Of a DNA stretch of 64,000 bases, positions 39,991 to 52,800 are shown in pieces (within the stretch, counting starts at the first letter, position 1; each line of letters begins with the position of its first letter). Under the pieces are notes generated by a model. It saw nothing but the letters and a program-made list of their open reading frames with translations, had not been told where the DNA came from and did not search any database. Location: assembly GCF_015832195.1 (NCBI RefSeq), contig NC_052017.1, forward strand, positions 109,309,429 through 109,373,428, read 5' to 3'. Both the position numbers and the translations under genes were made by a program. The DNA comes from Motacilla alba alba (taxonomy: Eukaryota > Chordata > Aves > Passeriformes > Motacillidae).

Positions 39991-40201
39991 TCACAGAGTC
40001 CTGGAATCAGTTAGGTTGAAAAAGATCTCTAAATCATTGAGTCCAACCTTTGACCAATCAACACCTTGTCACAAAGTGACAATACAGTCATTTCTTGTAC
40101 AACTCCAGAGACAGTGACTCCACTACCTCTCTGGACAGTCCATTCCAACGCTTAAAAACCCTTCCCGTGAAGAAATTCCTCCTGATGTCAGACACAGTAC
40201 A
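39991..40201 (-). mobile_element. CR1 LINE tail, antisense on the plus strand
   Basis: On the plus strand it starts TCACAGAGTCCTGGAATCAG and continues through ATCATTGAGTCCAACCTTTG, CACCTTGTCA, GTGACTCCACTACCTC and AAGAAATTCCTCCTGATGTC. This is the reverse complement of a CR1 3' end. It is truncated after about 210 bp and lies in the same orientation as NOL4. Confidence 0.9.
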
Positions 40202-41603
40202 TTGTGTTACTGTGCTCCTGCAGAGAAGCCCTGTTCTTCAGGACAGTTTTGTATCAACATGACAAGTGAAGATCTCTGATTTTTTTCATCTGCAGTACCC
40301 TGGATACCAGATGCAGCATTGCAAGATTCACATCTGCTATCTTCCATTTCAAAGCAAGATGCTTTGAAGGTCAGATAATTTTTTTTTCTACCTAAAATGT
40401 AAGTGTGAGCCTTAAGCTCAGCATTCCCAGTTAGGAAATTCAAGGCATGTGTACTTAAAATATTTAAATTGAATACGATCTGGGTATATCACAGAAAGGT
40501 TGCATTTAGCACCATGTAAATTTGGACAAATGATAATGTTCAACACTCCAAGATAAAAAAGCTCATTTACAAACACATGTTTTGCAAGCTCAGTGTTCTT
40601 GCTGTTATAGAGAGTTGAAGTATACTCTCTGAATTTATAGCATGAAACATGCCAGAGTTCAAGGAGCTTCTGGATGACACTCTTAGTGATATGACTTAGA
40701 TTTAGACAGCTCTGTGAGTTCTGACAGTTCAAGGAGTAGGACTTGATGATTCTTATGTGTCTCTTTAAACTTGAGATATTCTATTATTCTTAGAGTCTTA
40801 TATTCACATTTAACACTATTAAAGAAGCTAATTGATTTCTGTTTATTGTTATAAATTTTGCTCTACAAGCTCGTGTGCATAAGCTATCCAAATGGGCAAA
40901 GGATCATGCAGTAGTTGTCAGACAAAAAAAAGCTAAGACCTCCAGAGTATTTATTGCTTTATTCTTTCAGTATTCATCACTTCAGTCAGAAAGCAGCATC
41001 TCTATGACACACTCTGCAGTCTGACTTTGTCAGCTGATTTTAAAAATCCAGGAAATCTAAGTTTTTAATTTTTGAGCATTAAAGAAATTCAAATACTACC
41101 TTTAGTTAAGAAAGGAAAACTTAATCTAGATTAGCTTTATTGAAGCAACTTCTGCTTCATTGCTCATATTTATGACATTATGGGGATTATCAGTATGATA
41201 AATGCTTTTTGTAGTGCTCATGGTTTCAAATGAAATTAATTTTAGAAGCTACATCAAATTTCCTTCTTATTACTACAAATCATGTCACTGTGGTACTATG
41301 GATGACCCCCTGTGCATTTCTGTGTTTAAATGTGTTTAGGTCTGTTTTCACTGTAACAGGAAGTCTGGTTTCCAATTATTTAATACTTGGTCTTTTTAGA
41401 AATGTACAGCTTCTTTTCTCGTATATATCAATTTAGCTTAATGTTGAGGAGAAAGACACGGACATTAAAGAAGTTGGAAATGGATGCAACAACACATAGT
41501 GAGATGACTGAAGTTTCAGTAAACAAACAATTTGGAAAGACCAAAAATGCCCCTTTCCCAATCATGCCAGGCAGATCTTCTATTAAAAGCTCCCTGAATG
41601 GCT
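40202..41603. other. Intronic sequence between two CR1 tails
   Basis: AT-rich unique sequence; nothing recognised. Confidence 0.6.
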
Positions 41604-41898
41604 TTCACAGAATCACAGAATCATAGAATAGTCTCACTTGGAAGGGACCTTAAAAATCCTCTAATTCTAACTCTTCTGCCATGAGCAGTGATGCCTTCCA
41701 CTAGACCAGGTAGCTGAAGTCAAAGTCACCTCCAACCTGAGGCCTTGAACACTTCCAGGGATGGGGTATCTGCAGCATCTCTGGAACATCCTGTTCCAGT
41801 GCCTCACCACCCTGGCCGGAAATAATTTCTTCCTAATATCTAATCTAAATGTACTCTTTTTCAGTTGAAAGTCATTTCCCCTTGTTCTGTCACTACAT
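41604..41898 (-). mobile_element. CR1 LINE tail, antisense on the plus strand
   Basis: It starts TCACAGAATCACAGAATCAT and runs through TTGGAAGGGACC, TTCCACTAGACCAGG, CACTTCCAGGGATGGGG, CTGTTCCAGTGCCTCACC and TTTCTTCCTAATATCTAATC. This is the reverse complement of the CR1 3' region and is only moderately diverged. It is the second of two same-orientation CR1 tails about 1.4 kb apart. They differ in sequence, so they are probably separate insertions. Confidence 0.93.
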
Positions 41899-44468
41899 TA
41901 ATTATGAATTCAGAGCAAGAGAAAACATTTTAAAAAATTTCTCTCTTAAAGATCACGGTAAATAACAAAGTTTACATAAACCTTATTTGCTGATGATGTT
42001 TCTCATGGAGTTGCCATTTATGACAGAAACATGGAGAAATCAAGATGAGGTAATATAAAAAATTAGTGGCCCAGAAAAGTGATGAAAAAGCATCCCATAT
42101 CTTTTAAAATCTAAGGATAAATACTTGGCATAAGACCATGAAGATCAAGATCGAAAGTGAAGCAGCTTATGCTCTATTTTTTTGGATCTCTATAAAGAGG
42201 AAAGAAGGATATGTTATCCAGCTCTGGCTTGACAGAGCATCATACTCAAGGAACACCCAATATGGGAAAAGAATTGAATATTCACATTTTCCTTCTGGTC
42301 AGTAGACATCAGTGTATTTGAAAGAAATGTACTCATGTTACCCCATGGCTGCTGAATGACAATGAGGAAGAGAATAAGGTGAAGCTAAAGAAAGTGCAAA
42401 CTGTAAAACAGATAGTTCACAAACTATCAGATACAACCTTTTAAGTACAGCTGATCTGTATCCAAATTCCTACATTGATTCTTTGCTTTGCTATGAGATG
42501 CACCTCTGGAAGATGTCTATGAGATGATGAAGCAATAGCATTTCAAAAGGACATGAGGAAGAGTGTGAAGAAAACTTTACTTCCTCTTGAGTTTTCCACC
42601 CTGTTCCAAAGGGCTGTTAAGCTTCATCAGCAGGTAAACAAAGAATAATTCTTTGGGCCTGATAGGTGCGACAGCTAAATGTGTTTCTAGAGGGGAATTA
42701 TGTAATTTTCATTTAAATTGTTATCTTATATCACCAGAAGAAGGTAGCTGACTGATTCAGAACAGCTGGCATTAGACTCAAAGAATGATATGAAGAAAAT
42801 ATTCCAAGGACATCTACCCTGAAGCGAACCACTTAGGCAATGCAGATAAGAAGGACAAACAAATGAAGTTGAGACATGAGAGCATTACCTGGGCCAAAAT
42901 CCCAGCTTACTCCATCTGCTAGCTAACACTCACAGACAGATATCAATGTTAAGGAATATATAATAGGGACAGAGGGGGGATAGTGTCATAAAACTGACCT
43001 AAGACTACTCACCGTGGAGGAGGAATGGGAGCGGGAAAGGGATATCACATCGGTAGTGTATCCTCTAAAACAGAAATGCCAACAAGCCTAATGTCCCCTA
43101 TGCAAGACCAAATAGATGAGGGTAATATCAATGACTATCGCTACCAGCCTGGTCCCATCCATGCAGTGCAGCAGAGGGATGTGGGGGGTTATTGTTAGTT
43201 CCCACCCACGCATCGATTCTGAAACTCTCACCAGTAAACACGATTCAGGAAGACTGCTCCCCACCAACGTTCACATTACATAAAGGCTTTGATTTTATCA
43301 AAATGAGAATGGCAACATTTTTACCCTGCATCTCAGACTTACAGATTTTCAGTAACAGTAAAGTTCCTTTGATTTTGGTTGTTTGTTTTTTTTTTAATTT
43401 TTGTTCATATTTCCTGCCATCAAATCACTAAAAGGTAATGGATACAGAGAGAATCACTTTCTAACGCCAGTGCCCTGGAGTGCTGGTTCCTCATGAGAAG
43501 GCTGGATGTGTGCTTCTGGTTTGCTTTTGCAGAGCTGGTACACTGATTTGACATTGCCAGTAGGCAAGTCTTGCAGGGCTGCCTGCAACACCTGCGTCTC
43601 CACTGAGCTCTGCCTCCGAGGCATGTACGAGTTTGTGTGTGTCACTCTCTGCACAGAGAGGGGGATGAGGGTGGGCACAAGCAGCTCCAGCTGCAGCATG
43701 GTGCAACCCCTGAGGAACACGCCTAAGCACTTGAGTGCCTGTTTGGAGGAGGCAGGCACATGCAGTCCAGGCACTGACCCCTCACAGTTTACTTTTTCTT
43801 TTAATGAGCATCACCAAACAGAGACAGGCTTTTTGTTTTAGAGAGATTGCCCTTGCCATCTGAGAAAGGTTAAGGAAAAGAAAGTCAGTGTGTCAGCAGT
43901 ATACAAGAGGGGAAATAAATAGAGAATAAAAGGCGCTGAAATGAAGACCTGCCTATTCTTTGGCCTCAAGTAGTTTTTCTTCTGGTGTGTTAGTCTGGGT
44001 TTTTTTTTTTAATTTCTGTTTAACATATATGTACAGGTGTCTGCATTAGCACTCACATGCCCCTGCTTGTATCAGGTCACCGTCACGGCAGCATTGTACC
44101 CATACATGTGAGTACCCATAGAACCCCTGGCCTAGAAGATTACTGCTGGATCAAGCAGGACAAGAGAGAAAATACATGGATTTAAAGCAATATTGTCCCT
44201 TCCATTCTCCAGACAAGAACCAAGAGCAAAAAAATCAAGAGATCAGACCAGGGCAATGATTACTTGGAAAGAAATGCAAACCCTTTGAGTCCCTGAATCT
44301 GCATCTCCCCCTCTCATGACCAGAGCAGGGATTGCACACTGGTCACTTCCATAATGCTACTTTTGCTGTTAAGCTATTTTTTCCTACCACACCAACCAGG
44401 GTATTTTTTTTTCAGAGGTACATTTATTTCTCTGGGTAACTACTGGTGCATCAAATAACACAGTCTCC

Positions 44469-44471
<3 letters not shown>

Positions 44472-44521
<50 letters not shown>
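44472..44521 (+). repeat. Poly(A) run of about 50
   Basis: Uninterrupted A-run preceded by CAGTCTCCATT. No retrocopy body was recognised upstream. It may be the tail of a short retroposed RNA or a slippage product, and its assembled length may be unreliable. Confidence 0.9.
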
Positions 44522-44523
<2 letters not shown>

Positions 44524-47106
44524 GTTGCAAATTGTCAGCAGTAACAGACTCTAAATAGCCTCAGGATAGTTGAATTGAGCATGTTCACACAAAATAATCA
44601 GATGTTTTTCACTAAAGAATTCCACTCCACTAATGACAAAAAGTGTATTAAGCAATAAGAAGAGGTAAAACAAAGATTTAAGTCACACTCAATCTTTATG
44701 TTGGTTCATGAGGATAATTAGGACAATGTAGACCAAAAATCAAACAGCAGGCTTACAATACAGCACGCAACTGAACACTGCCTTTTCTTCCTGTTTTGCT
44801 ACAGTCTCTCTGATGCTCTGCTAGGTGAAGGGAATCCCCTCACTTATTTTATCTGCAGGACTTTGTTTCCTTGATACTATGCAGTGTATTCCATCAAGTA
44901 TTTGACATCTAGATGTGATGTCTGGAAATCTAAAAACAACACAAATAATCACAGTGGGTCAAGCAAAGATTCATCTGGCCAAATATCTCAATTTTAAGCA
45001 GATGTTGGGCAGAAGACCATACGAATGGCAAAATACAATGATTTTTCTCCTACTACTTCCTTGCAGCGTTCAGCAATCAATGCTTTATCATCTTCTTTGA
45101 TGGAAGTTCTTAAAAATATATTGAATAGCCATCAGTTGATCTATGCTTTAGGACTATGTCCACTTCATTTTTTTCTGCTTCTGAACATTCTGTGATACCA
45201 ATTCCTCAACTTAGTGATTGTCTGTGTGCAAAAATGCCCTTTGATTTTTATGATCTTACTGCTTGATCATTTTACTATGACCCAATTTTTACAGTATGAG
45301 AAACAGTGTAGAATAACACCATGTTTACCACTACACACCACTTACAACTGTACAAACATCTGCCATACCACTCTCTCAGGCATAATTTTCCCTAAAATGT
45401 AATGTCCAGGAGTTTATTTAATGTCTCTTAATTTCACAGTTCTTTCTTTTATACACCTTCTTCATAGTGTCTTCTCTAGGCCTAGAGCATTTTATGACAG
45501 TATTTGTTTTATAACATCAGTTTTCAAGGTGTGATAATGCAATTAAGTTCAAGGAAGCACACAGAATGTAACATGATAATGAATTCATATTCTGTATGCA
45601 AATTTTTTGCAGTGTTTAAACAGAGTTTTAAGAAGCAGAGAAGATTTTTAGCTAACATTTCTCCTTAAGTGTACAAATATGAGATCAATTTATGTATAAA
45701 AGTTTAACAAGCTGTAGATTGAGAAGTCCAAATCTGCTACTCTTCCATAAAAAGCTATCAAACTCTTCTGCAGAAGAACACACAAGCTGTTTTTAAAGTT
45801 CACATCGGTGGCTCTGATGAACTGGACTCACACTACAGACTGTCAGGATACACAGATATACATTTCCAGCTAAGAAATCCTGCACAGGAATACAGCAAAA
45901 TTTAAACTCTTTAAACTCTTCCCTGCTCTGTTTAGCACACATCTCTAAGAAATATAAAAGAACACATCACCGATGACCTCAGCTTTTGTATGGTACATAA
46001 GGATAAATCCTTAAGAAAGCTTATTCCCAAACAGTATGGAGTGTATAAAAAGCTGAAGTTACATGTGCAAACAGGTAGGAAGCCAAAACTGTTCAGTCAG
46101 TAAATGATAATATACCAAAAAGAGGATGCATCCTAACTGTGTCTTCATGTTATAGATTCTACAGTTAAGGCTTTAAAATTTCATGGTATGAAAAGATATT
46201 GGCAGCCATGCACTGGTTACTATTCTAGAAGATCCCCAGGAGGTGGTATTTATTTAGGTAGAAAACTATTTCTGAGGACAGCCTCCTGGGAGATCCAGTA
46301 CATCTCTTCCTGAGTCTCCCGAGGGGACAGCAGTCAGACAACCACACTTCAGCATCCTGCGGTACAACACAAACAACATAATGCAGGACATTCACTCAGG
46401 ACAAGGAGACAGCCACTGTCAGTGGCTCATTAGGCTGTCACAGCAAGTAAAGGCTTCACACAGGGATATCAGTATTCCAGTCACTGAATCTACGGTATAT
46501 AGAAAAGTTGTCTTTTCCCTTCACTTATTTATATGTATATTACTCTATACCAGAGGGAAACCCTTTCTAAGGCTTTCTTTCACCCAACTTGCAGCACACA
46601 AACCCAGGTCCTGTCTCTAAGCCACAGGCCTGAGGCTATTTAATTTATAGACACTCTAGCCTTAAGTGAAATACACAGTATGTCGATTCAGTCAATAAAG
46701 CCAGCACCAATTATGGCTTTTTCCAGCATAGTATCCATATCCAGTTCACTGTATCTCTGGTATTAAGGAAATGCATTTTATATGAACATAGCATCCAATT
46801 TAAGTTGCCAAAGTTTCTGATTTCACAGATTAAGTGAGAAGAACTTTGGAAACATGAATTACTTGTCCATAAGTTTCATTTTAATGATATCAAGTGCCCC
46901 AAATTAGAAGCCCAAGAGTCTCAAAATTACTAGAGAAATAATTCATGAATAGGTATAAGTAAATCCCCAAATCTGCATTGTTTAGCAAAATGGATTTTTG
47001 CATTTCATTTAAGTGTTTCATTGGGTCTTGCTTGAATGAGCATTTCAGCTAACAGTTCTCCTAAAAATCAACCACATTTTCTGGAGAACTGAAATTAAAA
47101 AATGAA

Positions 47107-47125
47107 AAATAAATAAATAAATAAA
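47107..47125 (+). repeat. (AAAT)n microsatellite
   Basis: Four to five AAAT units followed by a CAAAA-rich tract, just upstream of the CR1 left end. Confidence 0.85.
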
Positions 47126-47140
47126 TGTATAAACAAAACA

Positions 47141-48422
47141 AAACAAACAAAAAAGCTCTTCTTGTTAATTTAGTTAAACTCGTTGGCAACAAACAAGAGG
47201 AGCTGGAAGCCATTGTGCAGCAGGAACAATGGGAGCTTGATAATGGTGATAATACAGCTGAGTAGTTTTGGGTAAGAATGAGGGGGAAGGCCAGCAAGGC
47301 AGGTGTGATGGTGGGAGTCTGTTATAGACCACCCAAACAGGATGAAGAGGCAGATGAAATATTCTAAGGGCATATGGGATAAGTCTCACTATCACTATGT
47401 GTTGTTCTCCTGGAGGCCCTAGATGTACCAGACGTCTGATAGAAATACAACACAGCAGGGAGGAGACAGTCTGGGAGGTTCCTGGAAAATGTAGAAGAAA
47501 ACTCCATTACAGAGCTGGTGATTGAGCCAGATGGAGAAAATGCCCAGCTGGACCTGTTGTTTGTGAGCAGAGAGGACTGGTATGTGCTGTGTTGGCTGGA
47601 GGCCATCTTGGGCATAACAATCGCAAAGTTATAGTTTCAGTTCTTGGAGAAGTAAGGAGAGGTGCTAGCAGGACTAACACCTTGAATTCCAGAGGCCAGG
47701 CCTGTTTAGGAGACTGGTGGATAGCATCCCTTAGGAGGCAGTCCTGGAGGGTAAAGGAATCCAGAAAGGCTGGACATTCTTCAGGAGGGAAATCCTAAAG
47801 GCACAGGAGCAGGCCGTCCTCCTGCGCAAAAAAAATGAGCTCATGGGGAAGAAGACCTGTCTGACTGTACAGAGCTATTTAGCTGGAACTCAGGGGAAAA
47901 AGGGGAGTTTATGACCTTTGGAAGAAGAGGTATGCAACTCAGGAGGGCTACAAGTATGTCATGAAGCTATAGGAGGAGAAAATTAGAAGGGCCAAAGCCA
48001 AACCACTTAGTTACACACATGGAGCCAGATAAAATCCACCCAAAGGTACTGAGAGAGCCAGCAGAAGTGCTAAGCAAGCTGCTTTCCATCATTTACCAGC
48101 AGTGCTGGCTAATCACAGATGTTCCAGGTGTCTGGAGGTGGGCCACTGATGACACCCATCTACAAGAAGGGCCAGAAAGAGGATCTGGGGAACAACTGAC
48201 CTGTCAGTCTGACCTCAGAGCCAGGGAAGGTAATGTAGTAGATAATGACACAGAACATAGAGAGCAACCAAGGCTCAGTCAGCATGGAATAAGGAAAGCC
48301 AGGTGCTGTTTCACTGACAAAATATCTTTCTATGATAATGTGACGTGCTTACTGGATGAGGAAGAGGTTGTGGATGTTGTTTACCTGGACTTCAGTAAAC
48401 CGTTCAATACTGGCTGCCACAG
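47141..48422 (+). mobile_element. CR1 LINE, left part: decayed endonuclease and RT start
   Basis: Several frames in turn match CR1 ORF2. An APE-type endonuclease segment contains EELEAIVQQ, TAEFWVR and CYRPP (47320-47334), then GRFLENVEEN and LLFVSRED. After a block ending RRRKLEGPKP an internal deletion of perhaps a few hundred bases occurs near 48005. Sequence resumes at PDKIHPKVLREPAEVLSKLL and reaches the RT block YLDFSK (48382-48399), which carries a catalytic Asp. Frameshifts and stops throughout make it inactive. It continues beyond the nested LTR at 48774. It starts next to an AAAT/CAAAA-rich low-complexity stretch. Confidence 0.92.
48417..48422. repeat. Target-site duplication CCACAG, left copy
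   Basis: Direct repeat within CR1 sequence abutting the nested LTR; the partner is at 48774-48779. Confidence 0.88.
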
Positions 48423-48773
48423 TGTCAGTGCAACGGGCCCCCAGCCAGGTAAAAAGTTACATAGACTTCATGCATTTACAGAAGGCTGATCAATCTTCTT
48501 TATTAAGAAACCCATTGATCTTTTATATCCTAGTTCACTACACGTGGACCTAACTGGTCCTTCACTTAAAACACCATCACCATTGGCTAATTAAGAAACC
48601 ACCCTTTGGTGAACAAATCTCCATAACAGATTCCAGATGTGCACAATACCAGGTGCAGCAAGCTACGATAAGGATTGTTTGTCATTCTTTTCTCTGATCT
48701 TCTCACAGACTTTCCCAGGCATCATTCTGGGAAAGTGTCTGTTTCACTATCTGGCCAGAGAGCTGCTGCCACA
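48423..48773 (-). mobile_element. Solo LTR, ERVK-like, nested in CR1
   Basis: A 351-bp element interrupts the CR1 reverse transcriptase. Minus-strand ends are TGTGGCAG and CACTGACA. Perfect 6-bp duplications CCACAG flank it (48417-48422 and 48774-48779); deleting the LTR and one copy rejoins the CR1 frame at the usual HSILxEKL block. On the minus strand a TATA box (48521-48528) precedes an AATAAA signal (48499-48504), in the right order for an LTR. The body resembles a common avian ERVK LTR. No internal viral sequence remains. Confidence 0.92.
48521..48528 (-). promoter_or_regulatory. TATA box of the nested LTR
   Basis: ATATAAAA on the minus strand, about 20 bp before the LTR's AATAAA signal at 48499-48504. 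Confidence 0.55.
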
Positions 48774-48779
48774 CCACAG
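48774..48779. repeat. Target-site duplication CCACAG, right copy
   Basis: Partner of 48417-48422. CR1 coding sequence resumes here (CACAGCATTCTTGC). Confidence 0.88.
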
Positions 48780-49845
48780 CATTCTTGCAGAAAATCTGTC
48801 CGCTCAAGGCTTGGACAGGTACACAGTTCGCAGTGTAAAAAACTGGCTTCATGGCCAGAAAGACTAGGGAGTGGTGCTAAGGGAGATACATCCATGGGGC
48901 AATGAGTCACCAGTGATGTTCCCAAGGGCTCAGTACTGGGGCCAGTCCTGTTTAATATCTTTATCGATGATTGGACAAGGGGATCGAGTGCCCTGTCAGT
49001 ATGTTCACACCAAGTTGAATGGGAGTGTTGATCTGCTGGAGGGCAAGAAGGATCTGCAGAGGGATCTGGACAGGCTGGATCAATGGGCTGAGGCCAGTGG
49101 TGTGAGGTTCAACAAGGCCAGGTGCTGGGTCCTGCACTTTGGTCACAGCAACTCCAGGCAGTGCCACAGGTTGGGGGAAGAGTGGCTGGAAAGTGACCCA
49201 ATGGAAAAGGAGCTGGAGATGCTGGTCCACGGCCAAGTGGACATGAGCCAATGTGTGCCCAGGTGGCCAAGAAGGCCAGTGGCATCCTGGCCTGTATCAG
49301 CAATAGTGTGGCCAGAAGGATAAGGAGAGTGATCGTGCCTCTGTACTCAGCACTGGAGGGGCCACACCTCGAGTGCAAAGTACCATTTTGGGCATCTCAT
49401 TCCCAGAAAGGTATTGAGCTGCTGGAGTGAATCCAGAGAAGAGCAACAGAACTGGTTAAGGGTCTGGAGCACAAATCTTTTGAGGAGTGGCTGAGGGAGC
49501 TGGGGTGGTTTAGAGTGGAGAAAAGGAGGCTTATCACGCTCTACAACTACATGAAAGGAGGTTGTAGCCATGTAGGGGACAGTCTTTTCTTCCAGGTAAC
49601 AAATGACAGCACAAGAGGAAATGGCCTCAGGTTGTGTGAGGGGGAACAGAGAAACAGTTACAGAAGAACAGTTTCTTCACAGAAAGGGCTGTCAAGCATT
49701 GGAACAGGCTGCCCAGAGAAACGGTTGAGTATTTAAAAGAAATGTAGATGTCGCACTTAAGGGATATGGTTCAGTGGTGGACTTGGCAGTGCTGGGTTAG
49801 TGTTGGACTCAATGATCTTTTCCAACAAACTCTATGATTCTATAT
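48774..49845 (+). mobile_element. CR1 LINE, right part: RT core to 3' end
   Basis: Continuation of the element starting at 47141. It reads HSILAENLSAQGLDRY and SVKNWLHGQ, then the [13 protein letters not shown] block (about 48915-48960), then [20 protein letters not shown] and [14 protein letters not shown]. Later frames give KGLEHKSFEEWLRELG-like and MKGGCSHVG-like blocks and GCPEKR. The RT catalytic FADD motif expected just before TKLNG (about 49000-49015) is lost (reads YVH). The copy ends near ACTCTATGATTCTAT, the CR1 3' terminal repeat. Several frameshifts make it dead. Confidence 0.92.
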
Positions 49846-52800
49846 CTGCCAGCCGGAGAAGGGGTTGAGTTTCTTGCAGTGAACAGTATTCCTCTCATCT
49901 ACTTCTAAGGCCTTTGTTTCTGGCAGAGGTCCCAGCCTGAGACAGTAGCGAGCATAGCAAGTGCTAATAAACTGCCATTTGACTCCTCATCCCCTCCTTT
50001 CAGAGAAAGGAAGCCAGAGGATGGAAATTTGCCCCATTCTTCCCAGAGGAAAAAGGATAGAAAGGTGTATTTTCCTAGTCCAAATATTCTTTTTTTCCCC
50101 CAAACCCATTACTTGCAGAAACAAAAATGAGACTGCGAAGGTTCACAATACTGCTGACATAGACATGGGGAATAAAGCTTTGAAGAGATGAATCACCAGC
50201 TCTGGCAAAAGAATAACTAGGAATCTGGAGAAAATGCCATGCTGGCTCCACCCTTTCTGACATATAATTCCATTTAAACACTATATTTTAGAGCTAAGAA
50301 GAAAAATGTTCCCATTAGTTTTGCTACATTGAAACCCTGTAAGTAATGCCCCATTAGCCTCTCATAGCTTACATCTGCTTTTACTTAAATTTGAAAAACA
50401 TTAATAGTCCATACCCATGTATATCTTGTATCTTTTCTGTCCCTCACACTAATCATTTTTCAGCATTCATTCCTCTCGAGTATGGGATGCTCAGGAGGAA
50501 AGCAAACAGTCACAGTATCTTGCCTGTTGCCCAGCACTTTAGGAACAACTTGGGGTTGTACAGAAGCTACAGCCATCACAAAGTCTGCATGGGGACCTAG
50601 CACCTGAAGAGTTTCTGGGGACTATTAAGAGAGATGATGATGATGATAACATTAACAACAGTAGCAACAGTAATAACAATTATAATTATCTGTAGTTTTC
50701 AACTACATGAAAACAGATTAAATAATTTTTCATCCATGAGCTATGAGGTGGTGAATGGATGCTAATGAACAGGATGGACAAATGGCTGGAGAATGCACCC
50801 TTTTCCTCACTTTTCCCAGCTACTCTGGCTGTATCTGTTTTGCTCTAACCAGCCTCACTGAAAAGACTTCTTTGGAGTCCTGACAGCAACTTTACACTAC
50901 CCTTCCCCTGAACCCCTAGAAAGGGTAGAGCAGCTCCCACACCTGCTCTCTCAGGGCAATCCCTGTTGGGATGCTGGCTCCACACTCCTGCAGAGAGACA
51001 CCTCCTAGAAATGTTTTGAATTAATCTCTTCTTTTGCCTTTCATGCAAAGGCCTTACTAATTCTCCAACAGTGAATAAAGAAAGCAAGGATATTCTTAAA
51101 AGAACTAATTTCACTGGTCTTTCTTAAGGAAAGCTTTTCCCTTTTCATGTGGCATTTCCTCTTTAAACTGAAGATGGAGAGAAATTCAATATTTTCACAA
51201 AGGGCAGTAAGTGAGAATGTATCTTGGGCATGACTTATGTGCACAGTGGACATTTACACACAGTTTTATGGAAAACCTTAGTTAATCATTTACACTGAGT
51301 TATTCTGCTATCACACTAACAATTTCCTCTCCTATTAAAGAGATGTACTCATACTAAACACTTTGACTAGTAAGAGGCAGGTCTGAATACCTTAATAACT
51401 ATTAAGGTTGACAGATGCATCCATCAGATTTTTTTCCAGTATAATAAATAGTCTGAACAAAGAGACACACTTTGTAGATTTTCCTTTGCCTTAACTATCA
51501 GCCATAAGCTACTGACTTCACACACAGAACTGAGTTCACGACACTGTCACAGCCCTCATCTTTCAGTGAGCGAGGAAAACCATGCACAAGGTAAGAGACG
51601 GCATTAGGCTAAGAACAGAGGGAGTGCAGCAGTCACAATACAGTCAGAAAACAAACAATGTTTCACTACAAGACCCAATGCTCACACAATATACAATAAC
51701 TATTTCCACTAAGATGAAGACTCTAATACAGTTGAGTACACACCAGAAAAGTTTTACAAATGTTCTGAATCCAGCCTTGTTTGTATCCTTTGCAGCTGCT
51801 TTTGTGACACCACCTTCCTTGAAAAAAAAAAAGCAAAAAACCAAAGTATCTCCACTTGTCCCACACCAAACAGGAAGCAGCATTAGATGAGATCTGAGGA
51901 GTCTTACCCCTCTTCTGCAACTCACAGGCTACTGTTCCATGACTTGTTAGGCCACAACAAAAAGGATGTAAAAAGATTTTGCTGAGTAGGAACAGACAGT
52001 GATGTTTAACTCTAACCATTAGCTAGGTCTCAAAGGGATGTTCTCATGCCCCAGCTTGAATCCCAAATCCCAACAAACTCTAGGTAAGGAGCTCATGAAT
52101 CAAAGGGAACTTCAATTTACCCTTTTTTTTTTTTTTTGGTTTTGGGTTTTGTGTTTGTTTTGACCAAGAAGAAGAATTTGTCATCTGATTGGGAAGTCTC
52201 TGGAAAAAAGTCCTTAATGTTACTTTTTATCCCTTTTGTCCCACTGAGTACATTCCTGTTCTTGTGGTGAATAACTAGACCTAAAGGAAAGGCAGTAAAA
52301 TCTACTTCCTCCTTGCTGTTAGAAATTTACAAGATATCATACTACAGTCACATAAAAGAAGGTTGGAAGATTGATTTATTTTCCAAGAAATAAAAAAAAT
52401 ACTCAAAGGCATATAGAATTCAATAATGCCACAAGAAGCCACTAATTGTAGGACAATTTCATTAAAACTTTGTTTGCTTCAAGGTTAACCACTAAGAAAT
52501 ATATTCTATCCAGTGAATTAAATTTTAATTTACTTACTTGTGTGAATATAGTTGGCAATTTTCTAAGTCACTTTTCAGTTGTGAGTTTTATATTTCAACA
52601 CTTCCCTACTTCACTAATATATGACTTAATTAAAGACAGCTCTAAGGGGTTAAAATTCAGATAATTTAAATGATACACCTCACAAATCAAACTATATTTA
52701 ATTAGAAGCATTTTCTTTTGGATGAAGCATTTTTAATACTTGCAGAAATAATTGATGTTGGTGGAATTTTGATATCAGTAGACCTCTAGTGGCTATTACA

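Larger units (their letters stand above)
41899..47140. other. Intronic sequence, no gene seen
   Basis: Unique sequence with a 50-A run at 44472-44521 and a GC-richer patch at about 43450-43800 whose overlapping open frames are unrecognised. An AAAT/CAAAA patch (47107-47155) leads into the CR1. Confidence 0.55.

Noticed and set aside
48019..49323. Open frames of 65-156 codons as host genes
   Set aside because: They are pieces of CR1 ORF2 and the nested LTR.
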